Source: Branchiostoma floridae
Lineage: Eukaryota > Chordata > Leptocardii > Amphioxiformes > Branchiostomatidae
DNA: 64,000 bases
Direction of reading: 5' to 3'
Assembly (NCBI RefSeq): GCF_000003815.2
Contig: NC_049981.1
Coordinates: 31,420,248-31,484,247 of the forward strand
The translations under genes and the position numbers were made by a program. Under the pieces are notes generated by a model. That model did not search any database. It worked only from the letters and a program-made list of their open reading frames with translations, and had not been told where the DNA came from. Shown here in pieces: positions 22,986 through 34,500 of the stretch (within the stretch, counting starts at the first letter, position 1; each line of letters opens with the position of its first letter).

Positions 22986-23205
22986 AGGCTTAGGTCCCAT
23001 CGATCCTAGGTCCTACCCGGGCCCGGCTTGGATGTTTAGGGAAACGAAAAATGAAACTGTGGAAACGAAAAATGAAAAGGGATATACATAAATTATACTC
23101 ATGACTAATTTAAAAAAAAGTTCTGCGTGTTTTGTTGCCTTTCTTATTTTTCGTTTCCGAAAGCTACCCGGACGGGTCCCGGGTTGGGAATCGGGACCTA
23201 AGCCT
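22986..23205. mobile_element. MITE, AGGCTTAGGTCCC termini
   Basis: AGGCTTAGGTCCC at the left and GGGACCTAAGCCT at the right are exact complements. The inner arms share CCCGGG-rich and GGAAACGAAAAATG blocks. Confidence 0.75.
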
Positions 23206-23261
23206 AATATAGGCAACTGCTTATTCATCACAACCGTGCATGGCATGTCATACTTTGTGCT

Positions 23262-23375
23262 CTAGAAGAAAAACGTCTCGAAGAAAACAATGCAGACGAT
23301 ACACAAGACTGCGATGATGAGGAAGTTGATGACCAGAAGCTGGACCTGTCGGATGGTCTCTGGCTCTATCTCCAT
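23262..23375 (-). CDS. Phospholamban/sarcolipin-like micropeptide, copy 8
   Basis: A 37-codon frame, ATG at 23375, stop TAG. Parts: MEIEPETIRQ, VQLLVINFLIIAVLCIVCIV, FFETFFF. It has unique changes (Pro at position 5, Cys-Ile for Phe-Tyr, Phe for Leu before E-T) but keeps Q-L-L-V-I-N-F-L-I-I and the E-T-F-F-F end. It is the most upstream member, separated by 4 kb from copy 7. A MITE ends 56 bp beyond its stop codon. Divergence from copy 7 is mostly synonymous or conservative, so it is probably functional. Confidence 0.75.
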   Translation of the reverse strand: MEIEPETIRQVQLLVINFLIIAVLCIVCIVFFETFFF

Positions 23376-26300
23376 CGTTGCTTAGCAACTTCTTGGCCTT
23401 GCGTCTGTCTTAAGGAGTATCAACGTCTTACACTATCCTGCTGTATGGTCGTTTCCTTCTTGGACGTTCTTGTGATGCAGTCTTGGTCCAAGAGCGCCTC
23501 TTGCCCGACTCTACGACACCGGGTTTTAGAGCCTAGGCTCCAACTGCACCGATGACAATGCGCTTCTTTTGAAATGTCGAGGGAAGAAACAAGCATCATT
23601 GCATCCATTAAAGCAAATAAGTGATTTCAAATCACAAAGAAGAATTTTCTTCAATTTCCGCTGTTAAAATTCGCAATGGTAGCTGAAAAACATGATTCAG
23701 CATTGCCCAATCAAGAAATAAGATTATTTTTGTCAAAACGTTGGAAAGCTTTCCAATTTCCAGTTCTACGTCGCAAGGAAACGGTGAAAAACACATTCAC
23801 AGGGACACTTCTGGATGAGTTCACGTGCTGTGCTTTTTGCTATACGTTTGCTGTGATTTTTCCATAGAAACATGGTTAAACGGCTGTAATATACGCACAC
23901 ATTCAGTCGGTGAAAACTGTGCAACACTCCCCTCTGCTCAACACGGCAATGGTTACTACCGCAGTGGCGACTGAAGCTTGCTGACTTAGAGTGGCAGAAC
24001 TTGGTAAGTGCAGATCACCATAAGCCAGGAGAAAGTGTGACAGGTGCAGATAGATAGAGGCCTTGGGCAAATGGTGGATGACGTCAGCATTGTCGTCGGC
24101 AAAGTCTTATCCAACGTCATCAGGTCAGGGGTAATCGTGTGGGTCGGCTCCCCTGATGATTGGTCGGTGTTGCTTTCGTCATGTGACCGATTCGTTCACG
24201 TCAGCAGTCATAGCCGTGATCAGATGAGACGCGTAGGATAAATCGTGGCAGGACGAAAAGTGACTAGTCCATACACGGCGAGCGCTGTCTATGTGTAATC
24301 TCCAAGAAGATCCTACAGTAGCATAAGGTAGTATCAAAAGAGGAGTGAAGCAGGCTCAGGAGTGTCTATGGCTAGCGGCTAGCGGAGGCACACTCTCTTA
24401 GGACGTTTTCACTCCTCCAGCTTTTGATACTGTCTTATGCTACCGTTAGCCTGGAGGGTACCCAGGCTATGCTACCGTAGGATCTGCTTGGAGATTAGTC
24501 TATCTGTGCTATTATGAACGCTGTTCAAGCGGTACTCATGATCATAAGGTGCGTGCATGTGGTGGTGGTTAAAGCTATACAACCCAGGAAGGTTACAGTG
24601 CTGTTTTATTGGATGGTGGTGCTCTACATGTGATGTCTGTAACGTCAACTCTCATCAATTACGCCTTGTACCCTCTTACCACCTACTAAACGCGTCAATT
24701 TAAAGCAATCTACTAAATGTAGCTTCAGTAAACGTATGCATGCTTCAGATATCCAGGTGTTCAAGCCAAGAGGTTTTTTTTTAATGTGTAAGTCATCCTC
24801 CTACGCAGGAACATCCAAAGCGAAACCGCCTGTCTGGATGTTCCCTGCTTTCTCAACCGTCACCCTTAGTTCCTGACCGGCCTGCTTATAAATCAAGCAA
24901 GTTTGATGGTACAAAGCGGAATTATGAGAGCTGATGCTACTAGTATAATTCAGTGCTGTGCTATAGTTAAGGGCATCCGGGGCATTAAAATAGCAACGAA
25001 TCAAAAAAGAGTAAAAAGAATAACAAGAATTTGAAGTTTTGTTGGGGGCAAAATTAATTCCTGAGATAAGGAGTTCCCGTACCTCTGAAGTCCTTGAGAC
25101 GTTGATGTGAGATCCTTAGTCAGACCACTGTGGGAAAATAAAATGTGGAAACAACATGTGAAAATGTTACACACAAGGGATATTCACAGTAGTAATATAT
25201 ACTTTTTTAAATTTATTTATTCAACAACAAATCTCAAAACAGGACAGAGAGGTGATGCACTCTAGCTACTATGCTAATCTTAAAGATATAGTTGATGATA
25301 CAACATACCAGGTGGAAAAGGGTGAAAGAACTGATGCACAGGAAAACATACCTGCAGTCCTGGATACACACAGTTCCCAATCCAGGATGCCTCTCCGTAG
25401 CACAAGTTTACCTGAAAAGGTAATAAAATGGTATGTCTTTGTCATTCAACGGCTCTGTTAATTGTATTTTCCATGCCCATTCGCGTCGTCGATTTTATTA
25501 CCCATTGCGAACCAGTACCATTGAGGCAATGTTTTCAACTGAATATGTCGTTGTTCAAAGAAACGTTGAACCGGTGGTATTGCCGGTAAAATATAACGTC
25601 GTCGAACGAAAAATCGACTCCATGTCAGATATTCTCTTATTATTACGTTTGACTTCCTACGCGTACAGCATTGGACGTCAAGCAAAATCCCGAAGAGGGA
25701 AGTCGACAGAACACTCTGGAAGGTCATTAACCTCTAAGCTTCAGATTCTTCCTACATATATAGAGCCCGCTGGGTCGGGCGGCGTGTCCGGTGTCTCCAC
25801 ATCAGCAAACTGTGCCAAACAAACATGACCTTGGCATACTGGCACAGTTCTAGGTCAGGGGGACAAGGCTTTAAGCGGTGTAGGGGCTGTTTGTTGTAAA
25901 TGACGGAGAGATTAGAAGAGAGGGTAAAATAATGCTCTCCATGTGTCATTGCCACCTTGATGTTAAACTAATTTTGATGAAAATAGGATACTTACTGTTT
26001 GCATAAGAAGCCCCCCTCCCCCAATGAAAGGGGCAGATATTACATATGAAAGACCAGTGTCTGTGTAGTTTGGATGATTGATTACCAGTAATATCGAGGT
26101 ATTCTCGTCAGTCAGCTTCAGACTGGTCTTTTAACCATTCTCCTCAGGACAGAGCTTGTAGTGCCACATCCAAATGGTCGTGTTGACCATGTAAGGGCGA
26201 TGTGCCGTCTGCTGGATCATTCCAGCCTTCTGGTGATAGCTGGAGCCAGTTATGGTGCCAAATATGACAGGAGGCGGATAAAGTTATATCTGCTCCTGTG

Positions 26301-28471
26301 TCAGATGTGAACTACAGTGATCCCGTTTCCTTGTAATTAAATGTGAGACTGTTTCAAGAGCCTACACAGGTCATATCTTTGGCTCCAATGTCAATATGCC
26401 CCAGTGACATTTTGCCACCCCAGGGACATGCATAGTCTATGATGCAGTCTATAGTCAGCTGTTCGGATATTTTCGTTGCTACGTTGCCACACAGAGAAGC
26501 CGCACAGTTTCGGGTGGGGCAAGAACCAGTGACGCCCTCTCGGTCCCTCCCAGGACGTCTGCACGTAACCTCTAGACTGTCGTAAGACCCAGACTGTCGT
26601 AAACTCCAACATAGATCATCCAATGGTCCAGAAAGGGGACAAAAACTCTTTCGTCAACATTTGTTTCTTCATACGGGTGGTATGAGATAAGTCATGTGTG
26701 TTGGGTGGTTCCGGTGTGGGGGTTAAACACAATGCTCATCGCGAATTGTCAGTTGATCTGCTGGTAACATTAAAGCAAAAAGATTGTGTACCGCCTTGAA
26801 CAACAGTGACATGTAACCATAGTCTTGTGAATCTAACTTGTGCACGATTATTGTTGCAGAAAAACACTGCACATATAGGAAGCTGTGTCCTTGCACGGAA
26901 CACACGTAGCGCAAAAAGATTCCATTAATGTCTCGGCTGCAAATAAAAAGGCACTACACTCAGGCAACCAGTTTAGTTAGCCTCCGTTGCAGTATTCGAA
27001 TGTGGCTTAGTTTATACGGGTGATACTTCCTTCCACGGCAAACTACCTTCCATGGTAAACTCCCTCCCTCGGTAAACTACCTTTCCCGGCATAAGAGAAC
27101 CTAGCCAACGATGAAAATCGCAACCAGCGTCCCCCTTTCCCCCCAAAATAAAAACCGGCCCCGTTCAAAGACTGCAACGGAGGCTACAGTTGAGTGCCCT
27201 ATACGTGGTTTGACCTCTAGGAAATGTCCCGTCCTCCAACAAAGCACAACAAAACATGTCATCAACAGACAGATTTACGCAGAGGCAGTTACCTTAATTC
27301 CCCCACTCTTCTCTCGTTAACTCGCACTCATCGCGTGTTGTTTCCCGACCGGCCCACTGATTACATCTATTTTTCATTACCCACAGCAGCACGATGTGTA
27401 CAGCAGCACGATGTGTACATGCCATATCTTTTACAGGGACGCTCCGGTTTAGGGGCGATGGACGCATACCGGCATCGCTTTGTTGGCTCTACAGCTTCAA
27501 GCAATACATGATTATACGAAAATATCGATATTTGCCATTTTGTACACCAGCTGATTGCGTTATGTTAAGAAGCACGCTAAAGAAAATAATAATGTGTTTT
27601 TTGAAGTTATGATTAGTATATCATTATAAGTCGTGTAATATGAGCAGTGCAAGCTTGGATGCAAATGATCAGGCTCCTATAAATGAATTTGCAGTAAGAA
27701 GAGATTAAATCTATTCTAGTCTAATGGACATTTAATAAAACATCGAACAATATGGGTGGCGTGGATAATCCCCAAGCAAAATTTGGAAGAGAAGACTGTT
27801 ACTTTTCCTGGCTGCACACAAATCTTCTGATCATGACAGGGCTGCAATTTAGACAGACTTTTAGCAGATTCTTTATAATCGATGACTTCAACCTCAGGCA
27901 ATTCGCAAACTGTTAAGTCCTCCATTCGTTAAAACTGCCAGATCCCAGATATTTGATCCGAGGAAAAAGTTTTGGTAACCCAACATAGAAAACTGGGTCA
28001 AGTTCAGACGTAGTAACATGACACTGCGCAGTTCTACATCAAACACATGCCAGCTGACATACGCAATATTTGGGTTATCAATACATGTAATCATATGAGT
28101 TTCAACGGGACTTACCCAGAATGCCGAGTGTAAGTCACCTATCTTTGTCACTCGGAATATTTTGGACAAACACCAATGCTGCAAGTAAAAATTTATGTAA
28201 GTCCAATTTTTGTGTTGGAAACTACAGAGAGAACTCTTTTAACTTTTTTAAATTCGTCGAGTAATTTTGTGCAATGAGATACCACCGTATATAAACCACG
28301 GTAACCCCCCCCCCCCATTAGTCAACTGATGCCTTTGCCTCTTCCCAAGGACATGGCACATCAGCCCGGTAATGGAGAGAGTGTGTGTTTGTGTTCAGCG
28401 AAATGGCCTGTACTCAGGTCTGATCATGCCCCTTTTCATAAGGCACAGGCAAGCTATTCTAATTTTACGTT
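23376..28471. other. No confident gene; scattered open stretches
   Basis: AT-rich with one MITE (24296-24497). Open stretches at 24801-25004, 26131-26285 and 26354-26623 (minus) look mildly protein-like; the last has several Cys. None has paired splice sites that join it to a neighbour, and 26131-26285 is equally open on the plus strand. They may be remnants of an older gene or element. Confidence 0.35.
24296..24497. mobile_element. Palindromic MITE, same family as 19954
   Basis: TAATCTCCAAGAAGATCCTAC at the left and GTAGGATCTGCTTGGAGATTA at the right are complements with one change. Inside the right arm, about 30 extra bases (GTTAGCCTGGAGGGTACCC) interrupt the match to the left arm. Confidence 0.8.
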
Positions 28472-28848
28472 ACCCATCTTGATTTGATTATATGGATGAC
28501 ATCCTCTGGGAACCAAAACACTGAAGCGAGCGTACGAATAAAAAAAGAAGATTTACAAAAAAAGGTTGCATTTATCATGAAATCTAAGTGGTCATAAATG
28601 ACTTAACACACAAAATACGATCTACCAAAAAAAAAAGATTCTTCATTTTTTGTTCTTTCACATCTTCTTTAACCTTGGAATATTTCATGTCATTAGTATA
28701 CATTTTACGATATTTGCTTTTGCAATATACAGCATATGTTTGCTTATCTTGCAGCTGCTTTGTACGATTCACAGTATGGTTGAAGTTTTTTCCATGCCGA
28801 AAATTGATGAACGCGCGGATGTCATCCATATAATCAAATCGACATGGC
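28472..28848. mobile_element. MITE, TGATTTGATTATATGG termini
   Basis: CATCTTGATTTGATTATATGG followed by ATGACATCC at the left is mirrored by GGATGTCATCCATATAATCA at the right. A shorter relative is at 40749-40911. The 81-codon frames inside it on both strands are artefacts. Confidence 0.8.
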
Positions 28849-30551
28849 CCAAATAGGTATAAAAAACGTCGCTATGTTTACGTAAGGCTAGATAAAGTAA
28901 GTTTGCGTCAGTTTCTACCTTGAATTTAGCACAATACGTACAGGACCCGTATTTCGCTCCCCATACAGACCCTCGTTCATGGACAGGATCCGTTTCCAAG
29001 CAGATGTAAGGAGGCCCCGACTTGCTTTGTACGTCCCTTTCTGACGTTTTGCGTATGTGTCGTAAGTTCTATTGGTGCGTCTTTCTTCTCTTTAGCCTCG
29101 TACAAACACATGACGAAGACGTGAGTAACGTCACGTTAAGTCTATGGAGTGCAAAGACTACTCAAGAAGGCTTAATCTTGTTGTTCTACTTGACTTTATT
29201 CTACTTGCAGTACACATTAACCATGAGATATGTAATGTATGTATGTGTTGGCACCCAATATCAACTAAGCTGCCTAGATTTGCTATGCATTGCATGCGCA
29301 TTGTCTGCAATTTCATTAAATCTGCCCCCCCCCCCCCACACACACAAAAACTTGAAAACGAAAGCTGACACAGTATCCTGACCCAGAGTTGAGGACTTAT
29401 GGCTATATAAACCCAGGATGATCTTGACCCGATATGTAGTTCTGCGCTGACGTGGAAGACGTTAGTTGGGTCGGCAGTGGCACGCACTTCGGATGCCTGA
29501 ACACTTACCCTTCCCTTATATATATACAAGTACATGAGCGTGTAAGACAAATGGCACATGGTAGACTTATCATGGAATCTCATCTGTGTTGGTACTGTAC
29601 TATCAATCATAGTATAAAGCTAAACTTTCTTCCAACACAAAAGTATACATGGATCAAATTTTCAACGACCACTAGTACTGTCGCCAATATTGATCCCGAA
29701 GAAGGCGAGACTGGGCGTTGAAAATTTGATCCGTGTATAGTTTTGTGTTAAAAGAAAGTTAAGCATTGTACTGTAAATGGTAGACTTGTTTCCGAGCTAT
29801 CATCTTTTATGCAAAAACTTTCTGATTCTGTTTGGTAATATGTAGTAATAACTGACCTATATTGCATGATTTTGTCGAGTTGTTGCACTTGTTCGGAATT
29901 TAAACGTAAACACTCGGGTCAGACGTGAATGATATACGATCCCAGCATGTTTGTTACATGCCTTTTACGGTGCTTTTCTTGGGGGAAATTTATAGCAGAC
30001 ACGGGCAGAAGTTAGGTGCGTGATAGTATGTCTCATTTGTGGGACAGGACACTAAACAGACCACAAGCACAATGCTGACTGCCACACCCAGTAGTAAGTT
30101 ATACAGACGTTACGCTCCAATGGATGGAAAAAAAGGTTTTAAGACAGCTTCGGGCATAAACGTGCATATCTATATAGTCATACAACCATTGCACCTTACA
30201 ACAGCGTTCCTAGTGTCCTTTTGCAATGAGGATATGTCGTCCCGTCATCAACAGTCAGAACTCTACTGATCGAGCACAGTTTCTGATAATATTAGTTCTT
30301 AAGCCACACTGGTGTATTAGTAGTACCCAGGTATCGTTCGGGGCAACGCAAGAGATCGCTATATGCAGCTTCTCACCTGTATTTTTGCCCAGAAAACTGG
30401 AGTCTTTCCTGTCTCAGCGCCCAGCCGACTTGCTGCAGACCCAACCCAGCTCGCGACGGCAATGTTGTTCGTGTGAGAATGTGTGTTATGCATAGACTAT
30501 TTTATGAGCAGCCACCCTGCGTTTTGCCCTTACGGAGCAGCCCATGTGATC
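28849..30551. other. Intergenic, no gene seen
   Basis: Contains one foldback element and low-complexity C/A tracts; open frames lack family resemblance. Confidence 0.4.
29622..29761. mobile_element. Foldback element, TTTCTTCCAACACAAAAGTATAC arms
   Basis: The left arm AACTTTCTTCCAACACAAAA is mirrored at the right end, with a central block matching TCTTCGGGATCAATA seen in sister copies at 55285, 60882 and 62257. Confidence 0.8.
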
Positions 30552-30651
30552 NNNNNNNNNNNNNNNNNNNNNNNNNNNNNNNNNNNNNNNNNNNNNNNNN
30601 NNNNNNNNNNNNNNNNNNNNNNNNNNNNNNNNNNNNNNNNNNNNNNNNNNN
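30552..30651. other. Assembly gap, 100 N
   Basis: Exactly 100 N, the conventional size for a gap of unknown length. Confidence 0.99.
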
Positions 30652-30793
30652 TATGATATTTATACTCTAAACCTTGTGAAAACATTGTTACCACACATTA
30701 AGACAGAGCATCTAGGTTATAAACAATTCCATAGAGAAGAGTCAGAAGACTGTTCCACGTACAGCATCCCGAGACAGGTGTCTCACCCCAGAG

Positions 30794-30889
30794 TTTTCGC
30801 GGGAATTTCAAGATGGCGGACATGACAACGGCGCATGCGCAGTTACTATAACACTGATATGATAACACTAGCGGTGGAACAGGGTGAGT
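30794..30889 (+). promoter_or_regulatory. Orphan E2F/YY1/NRF1 promoter with first-exon 5' splice site
   Basis: In order: TTTTCGCGGGAA (E2F-type), CAAGATGGCGG (YY1-type, often at the start site), GCGCATGCGC (perfect NRF1 palindrome), then CAGG|GTGAGT, a strong 5' splice site at 30884. The ATG inside the YY1 motif opens only 12 codons, so the exon would be mostly non-coding. No matching downstream plus-strand exon was found before the GST genes, which lie on the other strand. Confidence 0.5.
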
Positions 30890-31554
30890 AATCTGCGTTT
30901 TCTTCGCATTTGGCAGTAACTACAGCAGCTGCTGTGTATGAGGGCCTGGAGATGGTCGTTAATTGGAGTGTAGGGGCGGAATGGGGCAATGGGATATGTC
31001 AACGCTAGAATTGGATAATGTACAGTTACATTGCATGTACGTTTGGGATACTGCTACAACGTCATGGAAAGGTGTTTCGAGAATGAGACTGTTCTGTTCT
31101 GTATCTGTTTTGTTTTGAATTGAATTGACCAAATTAACTTCTTTAGACATTCAATCTAACACTAAATTATGTGATTCCATATAGCTAAAGGGGTAGTTCG
31201 TTCAAACGGCAAGGGGCTATTATATTTACCAAGTCGTTGTGTGGCTTTACAAGAGCGGAAGGTAAACTGGTTGCTGTAAAGGCAGAATAATCAGTAGATT
31301 ATCCACGTAAATGTTTATGAGCGAATGGCCGGAGTTACCCGCAACAACAAAGGTGTTCAGCGAACAAGTGGCGAGAAAGCGAGTATTTGTTTTTATTTAT
31401 TTATTCATCAAGATTCTCCAAATACAGTTGAAGGTTTGGTGGAACAGGTGTTTCTTGTTAGAAGACACCGTTTCACGGCCGCCATACCGAAACCTCCTGT
31501 GTAAGCCTTGTGACAGGGAAGAGGACTACAAGGCGTGTCATTGCTCAACGGCCA

Positions 31555-34500
31555 CTATATGTCCGATTCCGGACGCTCGGCGATGTAAGCAGCGACTCCC
31601 TTGTTCTCCCTGACGCGCTCCACCACCTTGGCCAGCTTGGGGTACTTCTCCAGTGCGTCTGCGCGGTGTTTCAGTACGTCATGCATTCCCACGAAGAAGG
31701 CCAGGTCAGCGTAGGTCAGCTGTAGACAAGAAAAAGAAGCTTTCAGTTGAGACAGTACAGATGTGATACAAGTACTGGTCATTAAAAGCTATAGGCACGG
31801 CAAAAGCAGACTTTATAATTACGATAGCCTCTGCCGTACATTCATCCCTATCGGAATAAATAAGTGCATCCAAACAGGTACAAAAGTCGTAATAAGGTAC
31901 ATGGTGACATGTATTTAAAATACTAATTTAAAACAGTTTTGAAACTACTCTAATACATAGGCTCCGTTGCCGCTCTTCTCCGTTATGTTGGAAATATAGC
32001 TCGAGATGCGTTCGCATTATTATAAGAAGTCAACCCATTTAGAAATAGTCAGCATTAGGATTCGAGTAGTCTCTTTTTGCAATCATGAATGTTTATCACT
32101 GTTCATTATCCTATGTTTGTTTCTACCATGTACTTGCAATTATCCTCCGGGCATGAACTTGCAAATAAACTTACATTTGTTTATGATAGTAAAGCAACTA
32201 CTCACACTGGCACCAACAAGATGGCCGTCGGGACCGCTCAGTTTCTCGTAGTTGCCGAGGAACTTGGAGACGTAAGGACCGAGAGCCTTCGTCCTCTCCT
32301 CCTGGGGAACGTAAGAAAATTTAAGACGTTTGTAAGCAAAATGAGTTTCTCATAAACAGAACCATGCTTAAAAAATTAGTAGTTCTGTGGTCATCAGATA
32401 TACAAATATTTTGTTTGTTTTATTTATTGAAAGTCGATGTTGATTTGGTGTAAAGACATGTGACGAGGAAATGTCTAATCATGAATTATAACAATGATTG
32501 ATAATCAATAATATATAGTTACAAATACTCTACACGCACAGCAAGGACCTAATTTCATAGTGTAAGCAACTAACACTTATTGATATACTTTAAAATATCA
32601 ATCACATTCGCGAAAGTTTCTTTCACATCGATAAACGTTTAACTTAATCGTCTAAAAACACTCTCTCTATATATATAATTCTTGTCTTGGTAGTTTTTAC
32701 TGTCTTTTATCGAAAATAATTCTTGCCATGCATTCAATTGCTACTGTAGTCATACAATAGTAGTTATCTTTAACAGATGGCCTTCGTGTGCCATCAGCGC
32801 AGTCGTTTCCAAGACAAATTGCTGATCGGAAGTTTCTTTTTCGCGTTTGGTCCTTTTCGTGTTAGTGTCGGGTTTTCTGGCTGCATCTGTAACGAAGTTT
32901 TGAATGTTAATGATAAAAAGTGCCCGAGGGCTAATTTCAAAATACACGTAACATTAGAATAAGAAAGCTAGATACAATGGGATGCTAAGTCCCGATTTAT
33001 ACTACATACTAAAATACTAAAATATGGATTAAACTATCCATCCGTTTGTCCAACTATATAAAGGCCGAAAGTGTATCGAGTCCATAATGGACGAGTCTGC
33101 CGGCAATCCTCGACCTCAACAGCCAAATTGAGATTTGTTACATGTAATTTATTTATTAGTTTGGCTGTTCGGCACGCACAGCTAGGGCTGCTAAACTAAC
33201 CTGTGGCTATTACAAAGGGTTAGCCTTGCAGACGGAGACAGGGAAAATACAAATATAATTTCACATTGTCAGAATAACAGCCAATAACGATATTCTAGGT
33301 GCATCATATCAAGACTATTACATAGATGTTGTCTCTAATGGTATCTACAGTGTCTATGATATAGTACAGTGGTCAGTGTATGCTATATGAGGGTGGTCTA
33401 GACAGTCCAAGAGGCAGAGTTTGCTTTTTATAAAAAGATTCACAAAAGGCAAATCTTTTTATCTGTACCTTCGTGGCCTGGTCCGGTGCGAAGAAGGCGT
33501 CGCAGAACACGGTGATGAGGTCGTCCACCCCGCACACGAACATGTCCACTTGTGCCTCCTCCCAGCTGGACTTCCCTCCAAGACCTGTGTGGGTACGGTG
33601 CAAACAGAGCTGCAGTTCGGTAGGAAATCGCTGACTATCCTAGCGCTGCAAAGCAGTGAGAAAAAAGGGGGGGGAGGCAAACAGAGCTGCAGTTCGGTAG
33701 GAAATCGCTGACTAACTCAAAGTGTCATGGCGTTAATTTGATGTTGATTTTAACTGAGAGTTCAAAAAGTCCATGTACATCATCATGTACATCATGTAAA
33801 TCACTTAAGATGTCAGAACTCCCACAAATCAAAAATAGGCAAATATATAAAGCACTCCTTTATTATTAGAAAGAATACCGAAACTAATTATTAGCCTACT
33901 CCGTTGTGACACTATATTAAAGAACTATGTATTTTGTTCTTTGTGTATAGTTGTTGTCATACATTGCTGATGATGATGATGACATTGCACCTTGTACAAC
34001 TGTCGTACAATAAAGCTCTTTTGTAAAAAAAAAAAAGGGGGGGCCCAGCCTTGCCCAAAAATAGTCCGGTAACCACATGGTGTTCCACCGGGACACTTAG
34101 GGGTCACGCCCGAAACAGTCCGTAAACTACTCGGAGGGGCCCCTTTTTCCAGATGAAAAAAAAAACACGTGAACGTCTGCCGATATAATCTGTTCATCTT
34201 CGAATCGGTCCAACATTAGGTCCACTGTTTTTGTCAGGTCCGGTTTTTCTGGACCAATCGAACGTTCAACAAGAAAAAAAAACGGTGTACCGGTACCTAC
34301 CCCTAGACCGTACTATTACCTGTTTCCCTGGCAATGTAGCGCGCTATCGCCCCGCTCTGACACATCACCTTCCCGTCAACCTCTAGGAGCGGCATCTGGC
34401 CCATCGGGGTTTCTGGTGAAAGAGAGCATAGATAGATGTTGACTAAAGTAAATACATTATGGGAGATATTAATGTTGGCTAGGTGTCCTTGAGGTTAGAA

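Larger units (their letters stand above)
19319..23261. other. Spacer between copies 7 and 8; transposon-rich
   Basis: No gene seen. It holds a palindromic MITE, a degenerate 50-bp repeat, a perfect 36-bp inverted repeat and another MITE, listed separately. Confidence 0.4.

Noticed and set aside
24801-25004. Minus frame with LRVTVEKAGNIQTGGFALD
   Set aside because: Slightly protein-like, but without splice partners or recognised family.
26131-26285. Exon-like stretch ending in HYKLCPEENG (minus)
   Set aside because: The same bases are equally open on the plus strand (CRLLDHSSLLVIAGASYGAK), there is no acceptor in phase, and no neighbouring exon joins to it.
28584-28833. 81-codon frames on both strands
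   Set aside because: Both lie inside the MITE at 28472-28848.
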